DNA from: Lunularia cruciata
Taxonomy: Eukaryota; Streptophyta; Marchantiopsida; Lunulariales; Lunulariaceae
Length of the DNA: 64,000 bases
Assembly (NCBI GenBank): GCA_948567375.1
Contig: OX419757.1
Coordinates: forward strand, 40,610,001 to 40,674,000
Reading direction: 5' to 3'
Part shown: piece by piece, positions 1-10,840 of the stretch
Position numbering within the stretch: the first letter of the stretch is position 1
Layout of the letters: the number at the start of each line of letters is the position of its first letter
Notes under the pieces: generated by a model
Told to the model about the DNA's origin: nothing
What the model saw: the letters and a program-made list of their open reading frames with translations, nothing else
Databases searched by the model: none
Position numbers and translations under genes: made by a program

Positions 1-465
1 GTGGATGAAGTTCAAGATGTATTTCTTGATGATCTACCCTCAAGATTACCACCAAAAAGGAGAGTAGATCATAAAATTGAAACATTCCCGGGGAAGACAC
101 CTCCTTGTAAGGTCCCATATCGCCTATCACCTCATGAGTTGGAGGATTGTAAGACTCAAATTGAGGAGATGCTGCAAAAGGGGTTCATCCAACCCAACAT
201 ATCACCATATGGGGCTCTTGTGTTGTTTGTGAAGAAGAAGGATGGTACAATGCGCATGTGCATTGAATATCAAGGTCTCAATCAACAAATAGTGAACAAT
301 AAATACCCCTTACCTTGCATAGATGACTTGTTTAATCACCTCCATGGAGCAAGATTCTTCACCAAATTGGATTGGCAGAGCGGTTACAATCAAATCCAAT
401 TACCAAGGACGATGTGTACAAAACTTCCTTTTGAACCAAGTATGGCTACTTTGAATATCTTGTGA
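1..465 (+). pseudogene. Element A pol fragment: pre-RT linker and N-terminal reverse transcriptase
   Basis: The open frame starts at the window edge and shows the gypsy pre-RT motif with PYRLSPHELE, then [20 protein letters not shown] and the TKLD...GYNQIQ region of RT fingers and palm. Against the homologous stretch of element B (6530-6680) one base is missing shortly after position 405, after the GYNQIQ codons. From there the frame runs into a stop at 463-465, while the true RT frame continues one frame over with the [14 protein letters not shown] block. It is therefore a broken RT and part of one pol polyprotein. The upstream protease lies outside the window. Confidence 0.8.
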
Positions 466-1275
466 TGCCTTTTGGCCTCACCAATGCACCTGCCACTTTC
501 ATGAGTCTAATGAATGAAATATTTTGTCCATACTTAGGATAAGTCTATTATTGTCTTCTTGGATGATATCATAGTATACAGTAGCACAATGACGGAACAC
601 AAACAATATCTACGAGAAGTCCTCCAAATTCTAAGACAAAATCGATTATATGCCAAAATCTCAAAGTGTGAGTTTGGCAAGTCTAAAGTAGAATACTTGG
701 GGCATAGAGTAAGTGCAAAGGACATTCAAGTATTGACGGATAAAATAGAGGGCATTCAAAAATGGAATGCTCTAGAAGATCAGACTCAACTCAAGAGCTT
801 CTTGGGGTTGACAAGATTCTATCATAAATTTATCAAGGACTTCTCCAAGGTTGCACAGCCTTTAACGGCACTACTTGGCAAGGAGAAGAAGTGGACATGG
901 GGAACTGCACAAGAGTTGGTCTTTCAAGAATTGAAAGCCGCCTTGCTACATGCACCAATCTTGAAATGGTATGACCCAAAACGTCCAATCAAGTTGGCTA
1001 TTGATGCATCAAGTGTAGCAATAGGAGTAGTCCTACAACAAGAGTGGCATGAAGGATGGCATCCAATTGCATATTTCTCTCAAAAGTTGTTACCAGCAAA
1101 GCACCATAGAACAAGAAGAGTTGGCCATCGTTCTCGCAACCAAGCATTGGAAGCACTATCTAGGCAAGAAAGCATTTATAGTAGAGACAGACCACAAACC
1201 TCTAGTCTACCTCAAGACGCTAAAGGATCTATCTCATTGCTAGATTTGGTGGGTAGAGTGGCAACAATGCTTTAA
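466..1275 (+). pseudogene. Element A pol fragment: RT palm, thumb and RNase H
   Basis: The frame has the FLTNAP-type block at about 470-500 and the RT catalytic box as LDDIIVYS at about 559-585, where the preceding codons are disrupted by a stop. It continues through YLGHRVSAKDIQV, the connection region with FLGLTRFYHKFI, and the RNase H start IDASSVAIGVVLQQ at about 1000-1040. Around 1110 the frame shifts: the next RNase H segment (ETDHKPLVYL, about 1180-1210) is in another frame. RT and RNase H would copy element RNA into DNA. With at least two frameshifts plus stops it cannot make active enzyme. Confidence 0.8.
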
Positions 1276-2320
1276 CATGAAAATCACCTATGTGGAAGGT
1301 AAAAAACAACTTGCAGATGCATTTACCCACATGCCAATGGCAAACAACTTGGTGGTAGAGGTGAAGATTAACCTTAAATTTTGGCCAGAGATGTTGGCTG
1401 CTACAAAAACTGATCCATAGATTGTAGAAAATAAATCATCCAAAGGCATCACCAACACCCAAAGACTCACCTTTTGTGATTGCAAATTATGGATCCCAAA
1501 TGTCTCAAAATTACGCACCACCATTCTAGTGGAATGTCATGATTTGGCCATTGCAGGTCATGTCGGAGTAGACAAGACCTTGGATGCAGTCCAGTGCCAT
1601 TACTATTGGCCCAAGATGAGCAATGACGTGATGGACTATGTGCACAACTACCTACTTTGTCAACAGAACAAAGCTCCTAATCAAGCTCATGTAGGGCTCC
1701 TTCAACCTCTCTCCATACCTACCCACCGTTGGGAATAAGTGAGTATGGATCTCGTCTATGAATTACCCAAGACAACCTCAAGGTTTGACTCCATCATGGT
1801 CTTGTGGACCAGCTCAAAAAAATGATTCATGCATGCCCTACCACCAAGGATGTGACCGCTCCACAACTAGCTCAAGTATACTTAGATGTAGTCTTCTCTC
1901 ACCATGGTTTGTCTAGAGTACTTATAACCGATAGAGGCACTCAATTCACCAGTTTGTTTTGGTGAACACTCTTTGGTTTCTTCAAAACCAATTTGGTCAT
2001 GTCCACAGCTTACCACTCAAACAGATGGCCAAACAGAGCGGGCTAATTGCACGATTGAAGACATGTTACACGACTTCACCTTAGAAGAGCAAGAGAGGTG
2101 GGACACCCTACTCTCGTTGCAACAACAATTCAATGAATGCATCTACCCAGGTCACTCCGTTCTTCCTCATGTATGGTGAGCATCCCTTCACACCTTCTAG
2201 TTTGATGAAGATCCATCCAGTGGCTACCACGGTTGATGCAGTCAACACATTTGTTTCTAGAATCCAACAAGGTGTGGAGAGCGCAAAACACAAATTACAA
2301 ATTGTGCAAAATCGATAGAA
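1276..2320 (+). pseudogene. Element A pol fragment: integrase zinc-binding domain and catalytic core
   Basis: After the RNase H, the sequence ECHDLAIAGHVGVDKTLDAV...YLLCQQNKAPN at 1529-1690 is the HHCC zinc-binding module of gypsy integrase. The core follows in fragments: a first-Asp segment at about 1745-1760, ITDRGTQFT at about 1925-1950, and QTDGQTERANCTIEDM at about 2010-2065, which holds the Glu. Stops at 1420, 1736 and 1963 and changes of frame break the reading. It would insert element DNA into the host genome. The homologous minus-strand region in element B is 4794-5708. Confidence 0.78.
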
Positions 2321-2339
2321 GCAATATGCTGATGCACAC

Positions 2340-2760
2340 TATAGGCACATGGAGTTCAATGTTGGGGATCAAGTGTGGCTATCAACAACCAACCTCACAT
2401 TAGTTGGACCTCGTAAGCTCATACCTCGTTTTATTGTGCCTTTCTTGATTCTTCATTGCATCGACACTATGGCCTATCACCTTGAGCTACCACCACACAT
2501 GAAGGTCCATCCAATGTTCCAAGTCTCCCTAATACATAGATATGATCCCCGATCAGGCTAGGGTCATTCCACACAAGACATTCGACCTTGTCCGACACTC
2601 ATTGATGACATAGAGGAATATGAAGTGGAGCGTATTCTTAAAAATGCATACGTGGTACTTGCCATTCATGGGTGAACTATCTAGTATAGTGGAAAGGTTA
2701 TCCCCTCTATGAAGCAACCTAGGAGACCACTGCCAATTTGACACATGCACCGGTGTTGGT
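2340..2760 (+). pseudogene. Element A integrase C-terminal part and chromodomain remnant
   Basis: MEFNVGDQVWLSTTNL at 2349 onward is the GPF/Y-type C-terminal integrase module (...RFIVPFLILHCID...YHLELPPHMKVHP). It is followed after a stop by EEYEVERILKNA at about 2610-2645, the start of a chromodomain. The rest of the chromodomain (about 2650-2740) is only recognisable in another frame. Chromodomains of this type direct chromovirus integration to marked chromatin. This one is too damaged to act. Confidence 0.7.
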
Positions 2761-2819
2761 GCAAGCATTTGAGCAATAATTGCACAACAAGGACGTTGTA
2801 TCTTAAAAGGAAGGAGTTT

Positions 2820-3424
2820 TTTAGTACCAAGAGCTAGCCATATGATCTAGATATGAAATTTGGTTTGGTAACATCTAGAATGATGTTATACATGATGGTC
2901 AAAATAGATCAGATAGAAATATCACCAAAAGAGTACTTCCACTAATAGTGCAGAAACCAAAATAAACTTGAGAACCGTAGAACCAATAGCTAGACATATG
3001 ATTTAAAGGTGAGAATTGGTTTGGTAACATTTGGAAGGATGTTACACATGATGGAATAAACAGATCAGAAAGATTTATCACCAAAAGGGGACTTCTACTA
3101 ATAGAGTAGGAATCAAAATATGCCCAAAATCTTTGAAGGCAATCTTGGAGGCCTAAACGGATGAATTAGGCCTTGAAAAAGTACAGACTTCACCCCAACA
3201 AAGGAAAGTCTGGCCTTCCCTCCCCTGGTTTATCTCGTCAAGAGCTTTCCAATGATACCTTACTCATGTGATTCGGAGACTCCTACAAGAAGATTCCCTA
3301 AAAGATTCCCTCCGATCAAAGTATGTTTGACCAACCAAATAGGACCTAGACCGACATGTGACCCATCCAAGTAAGTAATCCAAGGGTGGAGCTTGCTGAC
3401 ATATCACCTAGCTGTGTGCCTAAT
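2820..3424 (+). repeat. Element A 3' LTR, first part
   Basis: The LTR starts as TTTAGTACCAAG, where the family consensus from element B starts TGTAATACCAAG, so the terminal TG is mutated. It runs up to the CTAAT at 3420-3424, which is one copy of element B's target duplication. The remaining 130 bp of the LTR are at 10025-10154. It contains two internal near-repeats (around 2860-2910 and 3020-3070), each with the phrase ttggtaacat. Confidence 0.85.
3420..3424. other. Target-site duplication of element B, left copy (CTAAT)
   Basis: CTAAT directly precedes the B LTR terminus tgtaatact at 3425 and is repeated exactly at 10020-10024, right after the other B LTR. Five-base duplications are typical of Ty3/gypsy integrases. 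In element A's uninterrupted LTR relative (56930 region) the sequence reads cctaatcctatggtgg, confirming that B inserted here. Confidence 0.9.
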
Positions 3425-4162
3425 TGTAATACTCCGAGGACAAGAGAAGAGAGAAAATATAGATTGCACACTCAAACATTCGATGCCCCAAAGGAGCACC
3501 TTCTCTTTATTATATAGACAAAGAGGATCTCCTCCAAGGAAGCTCCACCATAGGATTAGGGATATAGATAGGTGACATGTCCACAAGCTCCACCCTTGGA
3601 TTACTTACTTGGATGGGTGACATGTCTGGTCTAGGTCCTATCTGGTTGGTCAAATAAGCTTTGATCGGAGGGAATCTTTTAGGGAATCTTCCTATAGGAA
3701 TCTCAGAATCATGTGAGTAAGGTACCGTTGGAAAGCTCTTGACGAGATAAACCAGGAGGATGGAAGGCCAGCATTTCCTTTGTTGGGGGGGGGGTCTTCA
3801 CATTTTTGAGTCCTAATTCATCCGTTTAGGCCTCCAAAATTGCCTTCAAAGATTTTAGGCATATTTCGATTCCTACTCTATTATTAGAAGTACCCTTTTG
3901 GTAATACCTCTTTCTGATCTGTTTAGTCCATCATGTGTAACATCCTTCCAGATGTTACCAAACCAATTCTTACCTTTAAATCATATGTCTAGCTATTAGT
4001 TCTAAGGTTCTCAAGTCTATTTTGGTTTCTGCCCTATTAGTAGAAATACTCTTTTGGTGATACTTCTATCTTATCTATTTTGAACATCATGTATAACATC
4101 ATTCCAGATGTTACCAAACCAAATTTCATATCTAGATCACATGGCTAGCTCTTGGTATTACA
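3425..4162 (-). repeat. Element B 3' LTR (738 bp)
   Basis: The ends are tgtaatact and ggtattaca. It adjoins the CTAAT duplication on the left and the purine-tract complement gacctccctccttttaag on the right. Its length equals that of the partner LTR at 9282. It holds a run of ten Gs near 3785-3795 that differs in length from the partner. Because it abuts element A's LTR in opposite orientation, it forms a long inverted repeat with 2820-3424. Confidence 0.92.
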
Positions 4163-4199
4163 GACCTCCCTCCTTTTAAGACGCAACATCCTCGTTGTG

Positions 4200-4624
4200 C
4201 AATTGTTGCTCAAATGCTTGCACCAACACTAGTGCATGTGCCAAATTGGCAGCGGGCTCCCAGGTTGCTTCATAGAGGGGGTAACCTTTCCATAGTCCAC
4301 CCGCAGATAGCGAGTACCACACATGCATTTTTGGAGAATCCGCTCCACTTCATATTCCTCTATGCCATCAATGAGTGTTGAACAAGGTCAAATGTCTTGT
4401 GTGGAATGATCCCGGCTTGATCGGGGAGCATATTTGCATAGTAGGGAGACATGGAACACTGGATGGATCTTCATGTATGGTGGTAGCTCAAGGTGATAGG
4501 CCATAGCGCCGATGCAACAAAGAATCAAGAAAGGCCCAATAAAATGAGGTCTGAGCTTACGAGGTCCAACTAATGTGAGGTTGGTTGTCGATAGCCACAC
4601 TTGATCCCCAACATTGAACTCCAT
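4200..4624 (-). pseudogene. Element B integrase C-terminal module and chromodomain remnant
   Basis: On the minus strand, MEFNVGDQVWLSTTNL starts at 4624 and continues through RPHFIGPFLIL and YHLELPPYMKIHP, the GPF/Y-like integrase tail. A stop at 4388-4390 follows. Just beyond, at about 4345-4365, EEYEVERIL begins a chromodomain whose remaining part is read in a shifted frame. The same arrangement is seen in element A at 2349-2760. Confidence 0.75.
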
Positions 4625-4793
4625 GTACCTACGGTGTGCATCAGCATACTGCTTCTGTCGATTTTGCGCAATCTATAATTTGTGCTTGGCGCTCTCCACA
4701 CCTTGTTGAATTCTAGAAACAAATGTGTTGACTGCATTGACCTTGGTAGTCACTGGACAGATCTTCATCAAGCTAGAAGGTGTGAAGGGATGC

Positions 4794-5708
4794 TCACCAT
4801 ACATGAGGAAGAATGGAGTGACCTAGGTGGATGCATTCACTGAATTGTTGTAAGAAAATTCCACCAAGGAGTAGGGTGTCCCACCTCTCTTGCTCTTCTA
4901 AGGTGAAGCCTCGTAACATATCTTCAATTGTGTGATTAGCCCGCTCTGTTTGGCCATCTATTTGTAGGTGGTAAGCTATGGACATGGCCAACTTGGTTTT
5001 GAAGAAACCAAAGAGTGTTCGCCAAAACAAACTAGTGAATTGGGTGCCTCTATCGATGATGAGTACTCTAGATAAGCCATGGTGAGCAAAGACTGCATCT
5101 AAGTATAATTGAGCTAGTTGTGGAGCGGTCACCTCCTTGGTGGTAGGGCATACATGAATCATTTTGCTGAGCCGGTCCACAAAGACCATGATGGAGTCAA
5201 ACCTTGAGGTGGTCTTGGGTAATTCATAGACGAGATCCATACTCACTTGTTCCCAACGTTTTGTAGGAGTGGGGAGAGGTTGAGGGAGCCCTGCAGGAGC
5301 TTGATTAGAAGCTTTGTTCTATTGACAAAGTAGGCAGCTACGCACGTAGTCCATCACGTCGTTGCTCATCTGGGGCCAATAGTAATGACGCTTGATTGCA
5401 TCCAAGGTCTTGTCCACTCCAACATGAGCTGCAATGGCCGAATCATGACATTCTACTAGAATGGTGGTGTGTAATTCTGGGACATTTGGGATCCAGAATC
5501 TGCCATCCTGAAAGGTGAATCCTTGGGTGCTAGTGACACCTTTGAATGATTGTGCTTCTACAATCTGTGGATTAGTTTTTGTAGTAGCCAGAATCTCTGG
5601 CCAAAATTTAGGGTTAATCTTAACCTCTGCCACCAAGTTGTTTGCCATTGGCATGCGGGTGAATGCCTCTGCAAGTTGCTTCTTACCTTCCACATAGGTG
5701 ATTATCAT
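4794..5708 (-). pseudogene. Element B integrase (zinc-binding domain and catalytic core)
   Basis: Minus-strand frame 5708-5319 carries the end of RNase H/linker and then ECHDSAIAAHVGVDKTLDAI...RSCLLCQ, the HHCC zinc module. Frame 5246-4794 carries the core: MSMDLVYELPK (first Asp), LIIDRGTQFT (second Asp) and QIDGQTERANHTIEDM (Glu). The two parts are separated by a stop near 5319 and a short unread gap. An insertion of a few codons (LLLGGIFLQQF) interrupts the region after the Glu. It is inactive as a single protein. Confidence 0.82.
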
Positions 5709-5714
5709 GTTGAA

Positions 5715-6350
5715 GTGTTGTCACCACTCTGCCCACCAAATTTGGCAACAAGATAGATCCTTTTGCGTCTCAAGGTAGACTAGAGGTTTGTGGTCTGTCT
5801 CTACTACAAATGCCTTCTTGCCCAGATAGCGCTTCCAATGCTTGGTTGCCAGAATGATGGCCCGCTCTTCTCGTTTTGTGGTGTGGTAGTTGCACTCTGC
5901 TAGTAACAACTTTTGAGAGAAATATGCAATTAGATGCTATCCGTCATGCCACTCTTGTTGTAGGACTGCTCCAATTGCTACACCTAATGCATTTGTAGCC
6001 AACTTGATTGGACATTTTGGGTCATACCACTTCAAGATTGGTGCATGTAGCAAGGTGGCCTTCAATTCTTGAAAGGCCAACTCTTGTGCAGTTCCCCATG
6101 TCCACTTCTTCCCCTTGCCAAGTAGTGTTGTTAAAGGCTCTGCAACCTTGGAGAAGTCCTTGACAAATCTACGATAGAATCCCGTCAACTCCAAGAAGCT
6201 CTTAAGTTGAGTCTGATCTTCTGGGGCATTCCATTTTTGAATGACCTCTATTTTATTTGTCAATACTTGAATCCCCTTTGCACTTACTCTATGTCCCAAG
6301 TAGTCTACTTCAAACTTGCCAAACTCACACTTTGAGATTTTGGAGTACAA
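5715..6350 (-). pseudogene. Element B RT thumb/connection and RNase H
   Basis: Frame 6350-5937 has CEFGKFEVDYLGHRVSAKGIQV, FLELTGFYRRFVKDF and the RNase H block with [15 protein letters not shown]. The first RNase H Asp codon of the usual IDAS motif reads TNAL here, a damaged catalytic residue. Frame 5909-5721 carries the later RNase H part with ILATKHWKRYLG and ETDHKPLVYLE. A frame change near 5920-5937 separates them. Confidence 0.8.
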
Positions 6351-6380
6351 CTAATTCTATCTTAGAATTTGGAGGACCTC

Positions 6381-6790
6381 TCATAGATGTTGTTTGTGTT
6401 TTGTCATTGTGCTACTATATACTAAGATATCATCCAAGAAGACAATAATAGACTTATCCAAGTATGGATGAAATATGTCATTCATTAGACTCAAGAAAGT
6501 GGCAGGTGCATTGGTGAGGCCAAAAGGCATCACAAGATACTCAAAGTGGCCATACTTGGTTTGAAAGGCAGTTTTGTACACATCCTCCTCTGCAATTTGG
6601 ATTTGATTGTAACCACTCCGCAAGTCCAGTTTGGTGAAGTATCTTGCTCCATGGAGTTGATCAAATAGGTCATCCATCGAGGTAAGGGGTATTTTTTCTT
6701 CACTGTTTGCTGATTGAGACCCCGATAGTCAATGCACATGCGCATTGTACCATCCTTCTTCTTCACAAACAAGACAAGGGCCCCATATGG
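6381..6790 (-). pseudogene. Element B reverse transcriptase palm
   Basis: Frame 6677-6381 has the conserved RT blocks in order: [20 protein letters not shown], then [14 protein letters not shown], then [10 protein letters not shown], with the catalytic FLDD at 6429-6440. Upstream, [22 protein letters not shown] (6772 downward) is in another frame because one base is missing near 6677 relative to element A. The family uses FLDD in place of the more common YxDD, as do elements C and G. Confidence 0.85.
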
Positions 6791-7597
6791 TGATATGCTA
6801 GGTTGGATGAACCCTTTCTATAGCATCTCCTCAATTTGAGTCTTACACTCCTCCAACTCATGAGGTGATAGGCAATATAAGGCCTTACATGGAGGTGTCT
6901 TCTCCGATAGTGTCTCAATTTTGTGATCTACTTGCCTTTTTGGTGGTAATCCTGAGGGTAGATCATCAAGAAAGACATCTTGAAACTCATCCACCACATC
7001 CTTCACTTTCTCAAGAATTTGTCCATCGAGTTGTGCATTCTGGACTTCTCTTATTAGACCCATAAAAAATCTATTGGTCTTACAGATAGTTGTCGTCCCT
7101 ATGACATATAGAGGTAGTTTCTGCCTGTGTGATTTTTCTTTAACTCCAATGATTGACCATTGGTGGGTTCTCACTACTTTCTTCCTCCAATCCACCAGAG
7201 GGTTGTACTGCTCTATCCATGGCATGCCTAAAATTGCATCATAACGAGCTAACGGTATCACTCGCCACTCAATTGCTTCTTGATATTCTCCTACAGAGAG
7301 GGTTACCCATCTAGGTAATGATTCAATCATCTCTTTTTGCCCATTAGGCAACTCTACGTCTTCACTCCCATCTCTCTCTAGATCCATTCCCAATCTTATT
7401 GCAATAGAGCAATACAAGAAATTCTCTATTGCTCCCAAATCTATTAATACTCTCACTTGATTACCTTCTAGGATTCCATTCACGACAATCAATTGTGAGG
7501 TTGCTTTTTGGGATCTTTGTGCATTATTCTTCTTCCTTCCCTCGCTTCTCTGCTTCCTTATTGAGCCAGTAAGGCCACGAGGTACATTTACTGGCAA
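6791..7597 (-). pseudogene. Element B aspartic protease and pre-RT linker
   Basis: The frame from 7597 to 6818 has a retropepsin-like fold region: VRVLIDLGAIENF, in which the catalytic D-S/T-G is now DLG, and later YDAILGMPWIEQY (the ILG flap/second motif). It ends in the pre-RT segment LPPKRQVDHKIE...SPHELEECKTQIEEML. A stop just beyond it is followed by the RT frame. The Ser-to-Leu change is explained by one transition. This frame is offset by -1 from the gag frame that ends at 7588-7590. Confidence 0.8.
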
Positions 7598-8608
7598 TCT
7601 TCATTTTCCAAAGTGATTTCCACCTCCTCTTCTTCAATGTGCCTCTCCATGTTGTTCAAAGATCGCCTGTACAAAGGCCGAGGGCCTTTAGGGAAATGAG
7701 TGCGATAGTTGGTAGATATGTGCACAATATGGCCACAAATGTAACAACGGCGTTTTTCTTCTTGAGTCCCTTCTCCTTGTGGGACTCCATCTCTTTGTTC
7801 TTCTACCCGTCCTCGCTCCCCTTGAAGCGGTCGTGCTCCTTGATCTCAGAATTGAAGGTTGCCTAATTCCATCGTTACGGGTCCACCTATGTGTGGCATT
7901 TCTGCCCAATAATGTTGAGGTGGAACTACTCCTTCACCTCCACCTAATGCTCCTGCTATTCTTTATGCACAAGCAATGGCTTCAAATACCGTGCAATGAT
8001 TTTTGCACCATGACTTCTTGGTGAATCCGCTCTTTCAAGCCTCGTTTGAAATTGTCAAGAGCCTCTATTGGACTCATGTCAGTAATTGCGACTTGTAGAT
8101 CCAGAAATGCCTCCACATACTCTTGTACGCTATTCTTTTGTCTCAATCTCCATAGTTGGGTTCGAGCCATATGCACAAAATCCACCAATTGGAAATTCTT
8201 CAGCAGTCCTTCTTGTATTGCTGTCCATGTGACCTCCCTTCTCTCTGCCAACATGGATTGTTCCCAAGCATCATACCATGTGAGGGCTTTATTGGTCAAG
8301 TACCCACATGCAAACATGCCTGCAGCATGCTCTGTGATCTCTGTTAAGAATAATTGGAAATATTGATTCATTATCAAGATCCAATTTTCCACTACTCCCA
8401 TCGTACGCTGCCCCTTGTAAGGCTTGATGTTGCAGGTCTTCTTCATCCGGAGTAGCAATATGGCTTCATCGTTGATAGGGTTTGTAGGCACGGGTGCCTC
8501 TCCAAGAACTTCAGTCGCAAGTACTGGGTTTTGAGACGGCTCTTCTTCTTGCATGGCTTGATTGTTCCTAAGGATCTGCACTTGACTTTGTAATGTCTCC
8601 ATGGTCAT
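7588..8608 (-). pseudogene. Element B gag with CCHC-like zinc knuckle remnant
   Basis: Frame 8608-7982 contains a typical plant gypsy gag capsid segment (NWILIMNQYFQLF, ALTWYDAWEQ, QEYVEAFLDLQVAI). After a stop at 7982 and a damaged stretch, the codons at 7746-7705 read CYICGHIVHISTNY, a CCHC knuckle whose last Cys is Tyr. The gag frame closes at TAA 7590-7588. The protein would package element RNA. A stop and the lost Cys mark it as decayed. Confidence 0.78.
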
Positions 8609-8711
8609 CTTAATCTCTCAAAATTCATTCAACATCCCTTGCATTCCTTGCACCAGCTCTTGCAATTGCAGATCCATGGTTCTTGCAAAACTCAATTGGT
8701 AATGTCTACTT

Positions 8712-9141
8712 TCAATACAAAGTCAATATAATCACTCTGAAAGGCGCACAAACTATTGGAACTACCATTGGGACCTTAGAAGCTATCACTCGTTGATAAT
8801 ACTGCTCACCAAAATTCTTGACCACAAAATCTCTAAACATCACTTTTGGTCTCACTACATAACGGATTTCTACTTGAGTGTTGAAAGGGAGAGGATTTGG
8901 GACATTCATATCCATTTTATCATAATAGAATGTAGATTGTCAAATCCCACTCTCTGTCATATATCATCACAGGTAGAATCACCGGGTTTGGTGAGTTCAT
9001 CACTTTGTCCATGAAGTTTGCACCAAAGTGATAAACTAGCGATACCCTCATTTGCTCACGCTGGATGTACATAACCTTGATGTGGAATGGGTTTGAGAAT
9101 GGAAAGCTAGGTGCGGGAAATTTTCCTCTCGGTGCATCCAT
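8712..9141 (-). pseudogene. Two small leader ORFs upstream of element B gag, similar to each other
   Basis: Minus-strand ORFs 9141-8920 (73 aa) and 8915-8712 (67 aa) lie between the primer-binding site and gag. They look related: each has a V..I/Y start, an FG-containing middle (HFGANF and NFGEQY) and an end with a P-V/I block before a hydrophobic tail. The first also resembles the leader ORF of element C at 48497-48712 (ILPV..Y...W...IY.L before the stop). I do not recognise a known domain. They could be a separate leader peptide or a gag N-terminal extension cut off by stops. Confidence 0.5.
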
Positions 9142-9281
9142 CCCATCCGCTCTCTAAAGTCCTTCCTAAGTCTAGCAGTTACTTTATGTTCTCCACCTCA
9201 AATTACTCAATTTCAGTAGTTCGTGTTATTCCAAGAGGGGTGATCCACTCTCTTGGACTAAAACACTCGCTTTGATACCAT

Positions 9282-10019
9282 TGTAATACTCCAAGGACAA
9301 GAGAAGAGAGAAAACACAAATTGCACACTCAAACATTCAATGCCCCAAAGGAGCACCTTCTCTTTATTATATAGACAAAGAGTATCTCCTCCAAGGAAGC
9401 TCCACCATAGGATTAGAGACATAGATAGGTGACATGTCCTTAAGCTCCACCCTTGGATTACTTACTTGGATGGGTGACATGTCTATTCTAGGTCCTATCT
9501 GGTTGGTCAAACAAGCTTTGACCGGAGGGAATCTTTTAGGGAATCTTCTTGTATGAATCTCAGAATCACGTGAATAAGGTACCATTGGAAAAATCTCAAC
9601 GAGACAAAGCAGGGGGAGGGAAGGCCAACCTTTCCTTTGTTGGGGGGGGGTAGAATCTGCACATTTTTTAGGCTCAATTCATTTAGGCCTCCAAAATTGC
9701 CTTCAAAGATTTTAGGCATATTTCGGTTCCTACTCTATTAGTAGAAGTACCCTTTTGGTGATACCTCTTTCTGATCTGTTTAGTCCATCATGTGTAACAT
9801 CCTTCCAGATGTTACCAAACCAATTCTCACCTTTAAATCATATGTCTAGCTATTGGTTTTAATGTTCTCAAGTCTATTTTGGTTTTTGCTCTATTAGTAG
9901 AAGTACTCTTTTGGTGATATTTCTATCTTATCTATTTTGACCATCATGCATAACATCATTCTAGATGTTACCAAACCAAATTTCACATCTAGATCATATG
10001 GCTAGCTCTTGGTATTACA
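9282..10019 (-). repeat. Element B 5' LTR (738 bp)
   Basis: It starts with tgtaatact at 9282 and ends with ggtattaca at 10019. On the inner side, the minus strand reads a-tggtatcaaagc, the primer-binding site. It aligns along its full length with 3425-4162, with many transitions. Confidence 0.92.
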
Positions 10020-10024
10020 CTAAT

Positions 10025-10154
10025 CCTATGGTGGAGCTTCCTTGGAGGAGATCCTCTTTGTCTATATAATAAAGAGAAGGTGCTCCTTTGGGGCACCAAA
10101 TGTTTAAGTGTGAAATTTGTGTTTTCTCTCTTCTCTTGTCCTTGGAGTATTACA
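10025..10154 (+). repeat. Element A 3' LTR, second part
   Basis: Sequence from cctatggtggagcttcc to ggagtattaca completes the LTR interrupted at 3424. The CTAAT just before it (10020-10024) is the right-hand target duplication of B. It is the inverse of the first 130 bp of B's LTR as read on the plus strand. Confidence 0.88.
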
Positions 10155-10264
10155 ACAGCCTAGAGCCGCTTTCCCCACACTTATGAGTTTCCTAGGTTCC
10201 CATGCTTTTTGAGAAGGAGGTCTGAGATAGATTTGGGACTCACAATTACAACAATTGGTGGAGC

Positions 10265-10840
10265 CCAACATCAATGAGAGGGAGCGGGCAATGGGTTTTT
10301 GCACATGTATTATTGCTATTCAAGCAATGTCAAAGGCATCCAAGTGTCAGGTGTTAGGTCATGCTATGGACCTAAACTATTTGATATGGATTGTGAGCCT
10401 TGGCTTGGTAGAGTAGTATAGGATGGGCTTGATAGGCATCACCAATCAGACACTTGTGAGCTCTGAGCCTATTGAGATAATTCAGGCACATGTTGGGGTT
10501 GATGGATCGAGTGGATAGGGTATTCTTGGGACACAAGCAATAGCTACTAGGGAGAGTAGTCTACTTGGAGTCCATCCAAGTGAGCATGGTCTACTTGGAT
10601 TACACCCTTGGTCTACTTGGGATGCAACTAGAGGACGTATGGAGCTTGTGGCCAGATTAGAGAGAGTTTTTCACACTAAGGTTGGGACCTCTAGTGGTTG
10701 GAAGCATGACACTACTGCTCCCAAGGGCCCCATTAAGTAGCTATTTAGTACATCTTCCACTCCTATAACAATTATAGAGGATACTTGGGAGCCAGATCTT
10801 GGACCCAAGCTTACAAGAGAGGGAAGAAGAACAATTTGGA
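10265..10840 (+). other. Element D 5' region, gag or linker not readable
   Basis: No open frame of useful length. A short motif (tctacttgga or tctacttggg) recurs four times between about 10558 and 10625, with spacings of 20-30 bp. This is probably the decayed gag/protease part of element D, judged only from its position before the RT. Confidence 0.4.

Larger units (their letters stand above)
3425..10019 (-). mobile_element. Element B: full-length but decayed Ty3/gypsy chromovirus (family I), 6595 bp, minus strand
   Basis: Two 738-bp LTRs (3425-4162 and 9282-10019) bound the element, each with TG...CA ends, and a perfect CTAAT duplication flanks them. Inside the right LTR, at about 9270-9280 on the minus strand, is a tggtatcaaagc primer-binding site, matching an initiator-tRNA-Met type site. 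Next to the left LTR is a purine tract (minus strand of about 4163-4180). Domain order on the minus strand is leader ORFs, gag, protease, RT, RNase H, integrase, chromodomain. By hand the two LTRs differ at roughly 5-8% of sites in the first 400 bp, so it is much older than element C. Confidence 0.93.
1..10154 (+). mobile_element. Element A: Ty3/gypsy chromovirus-type LTR retrotransposon (family I), 5'-truncated by the window and split by element B
   Basis: Reading on the plus strand, positions 1-2819 hold the end of the protease-RT linker, RT, RNase H, integrase and a chromodomain remnant. These are followed by a purine tract (about 2803-2816) and an LTR beginning at 2820. The LTR is cut at 3424 and resumes at 10025, ending with the sequence ggagtattaca at 10154. 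Element B (3425-10019) fills the gap with opposite orientation. Rejoined, the LTR is 735 bp, close to the 738 bp of B's LTRs, so A and B belong to the same family. Domain order RT-RNase H-integrase is that of Ty3/gypsy. The coding region is broken by stops and indels, so it is non-autonomous. Confidence 0.88.
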
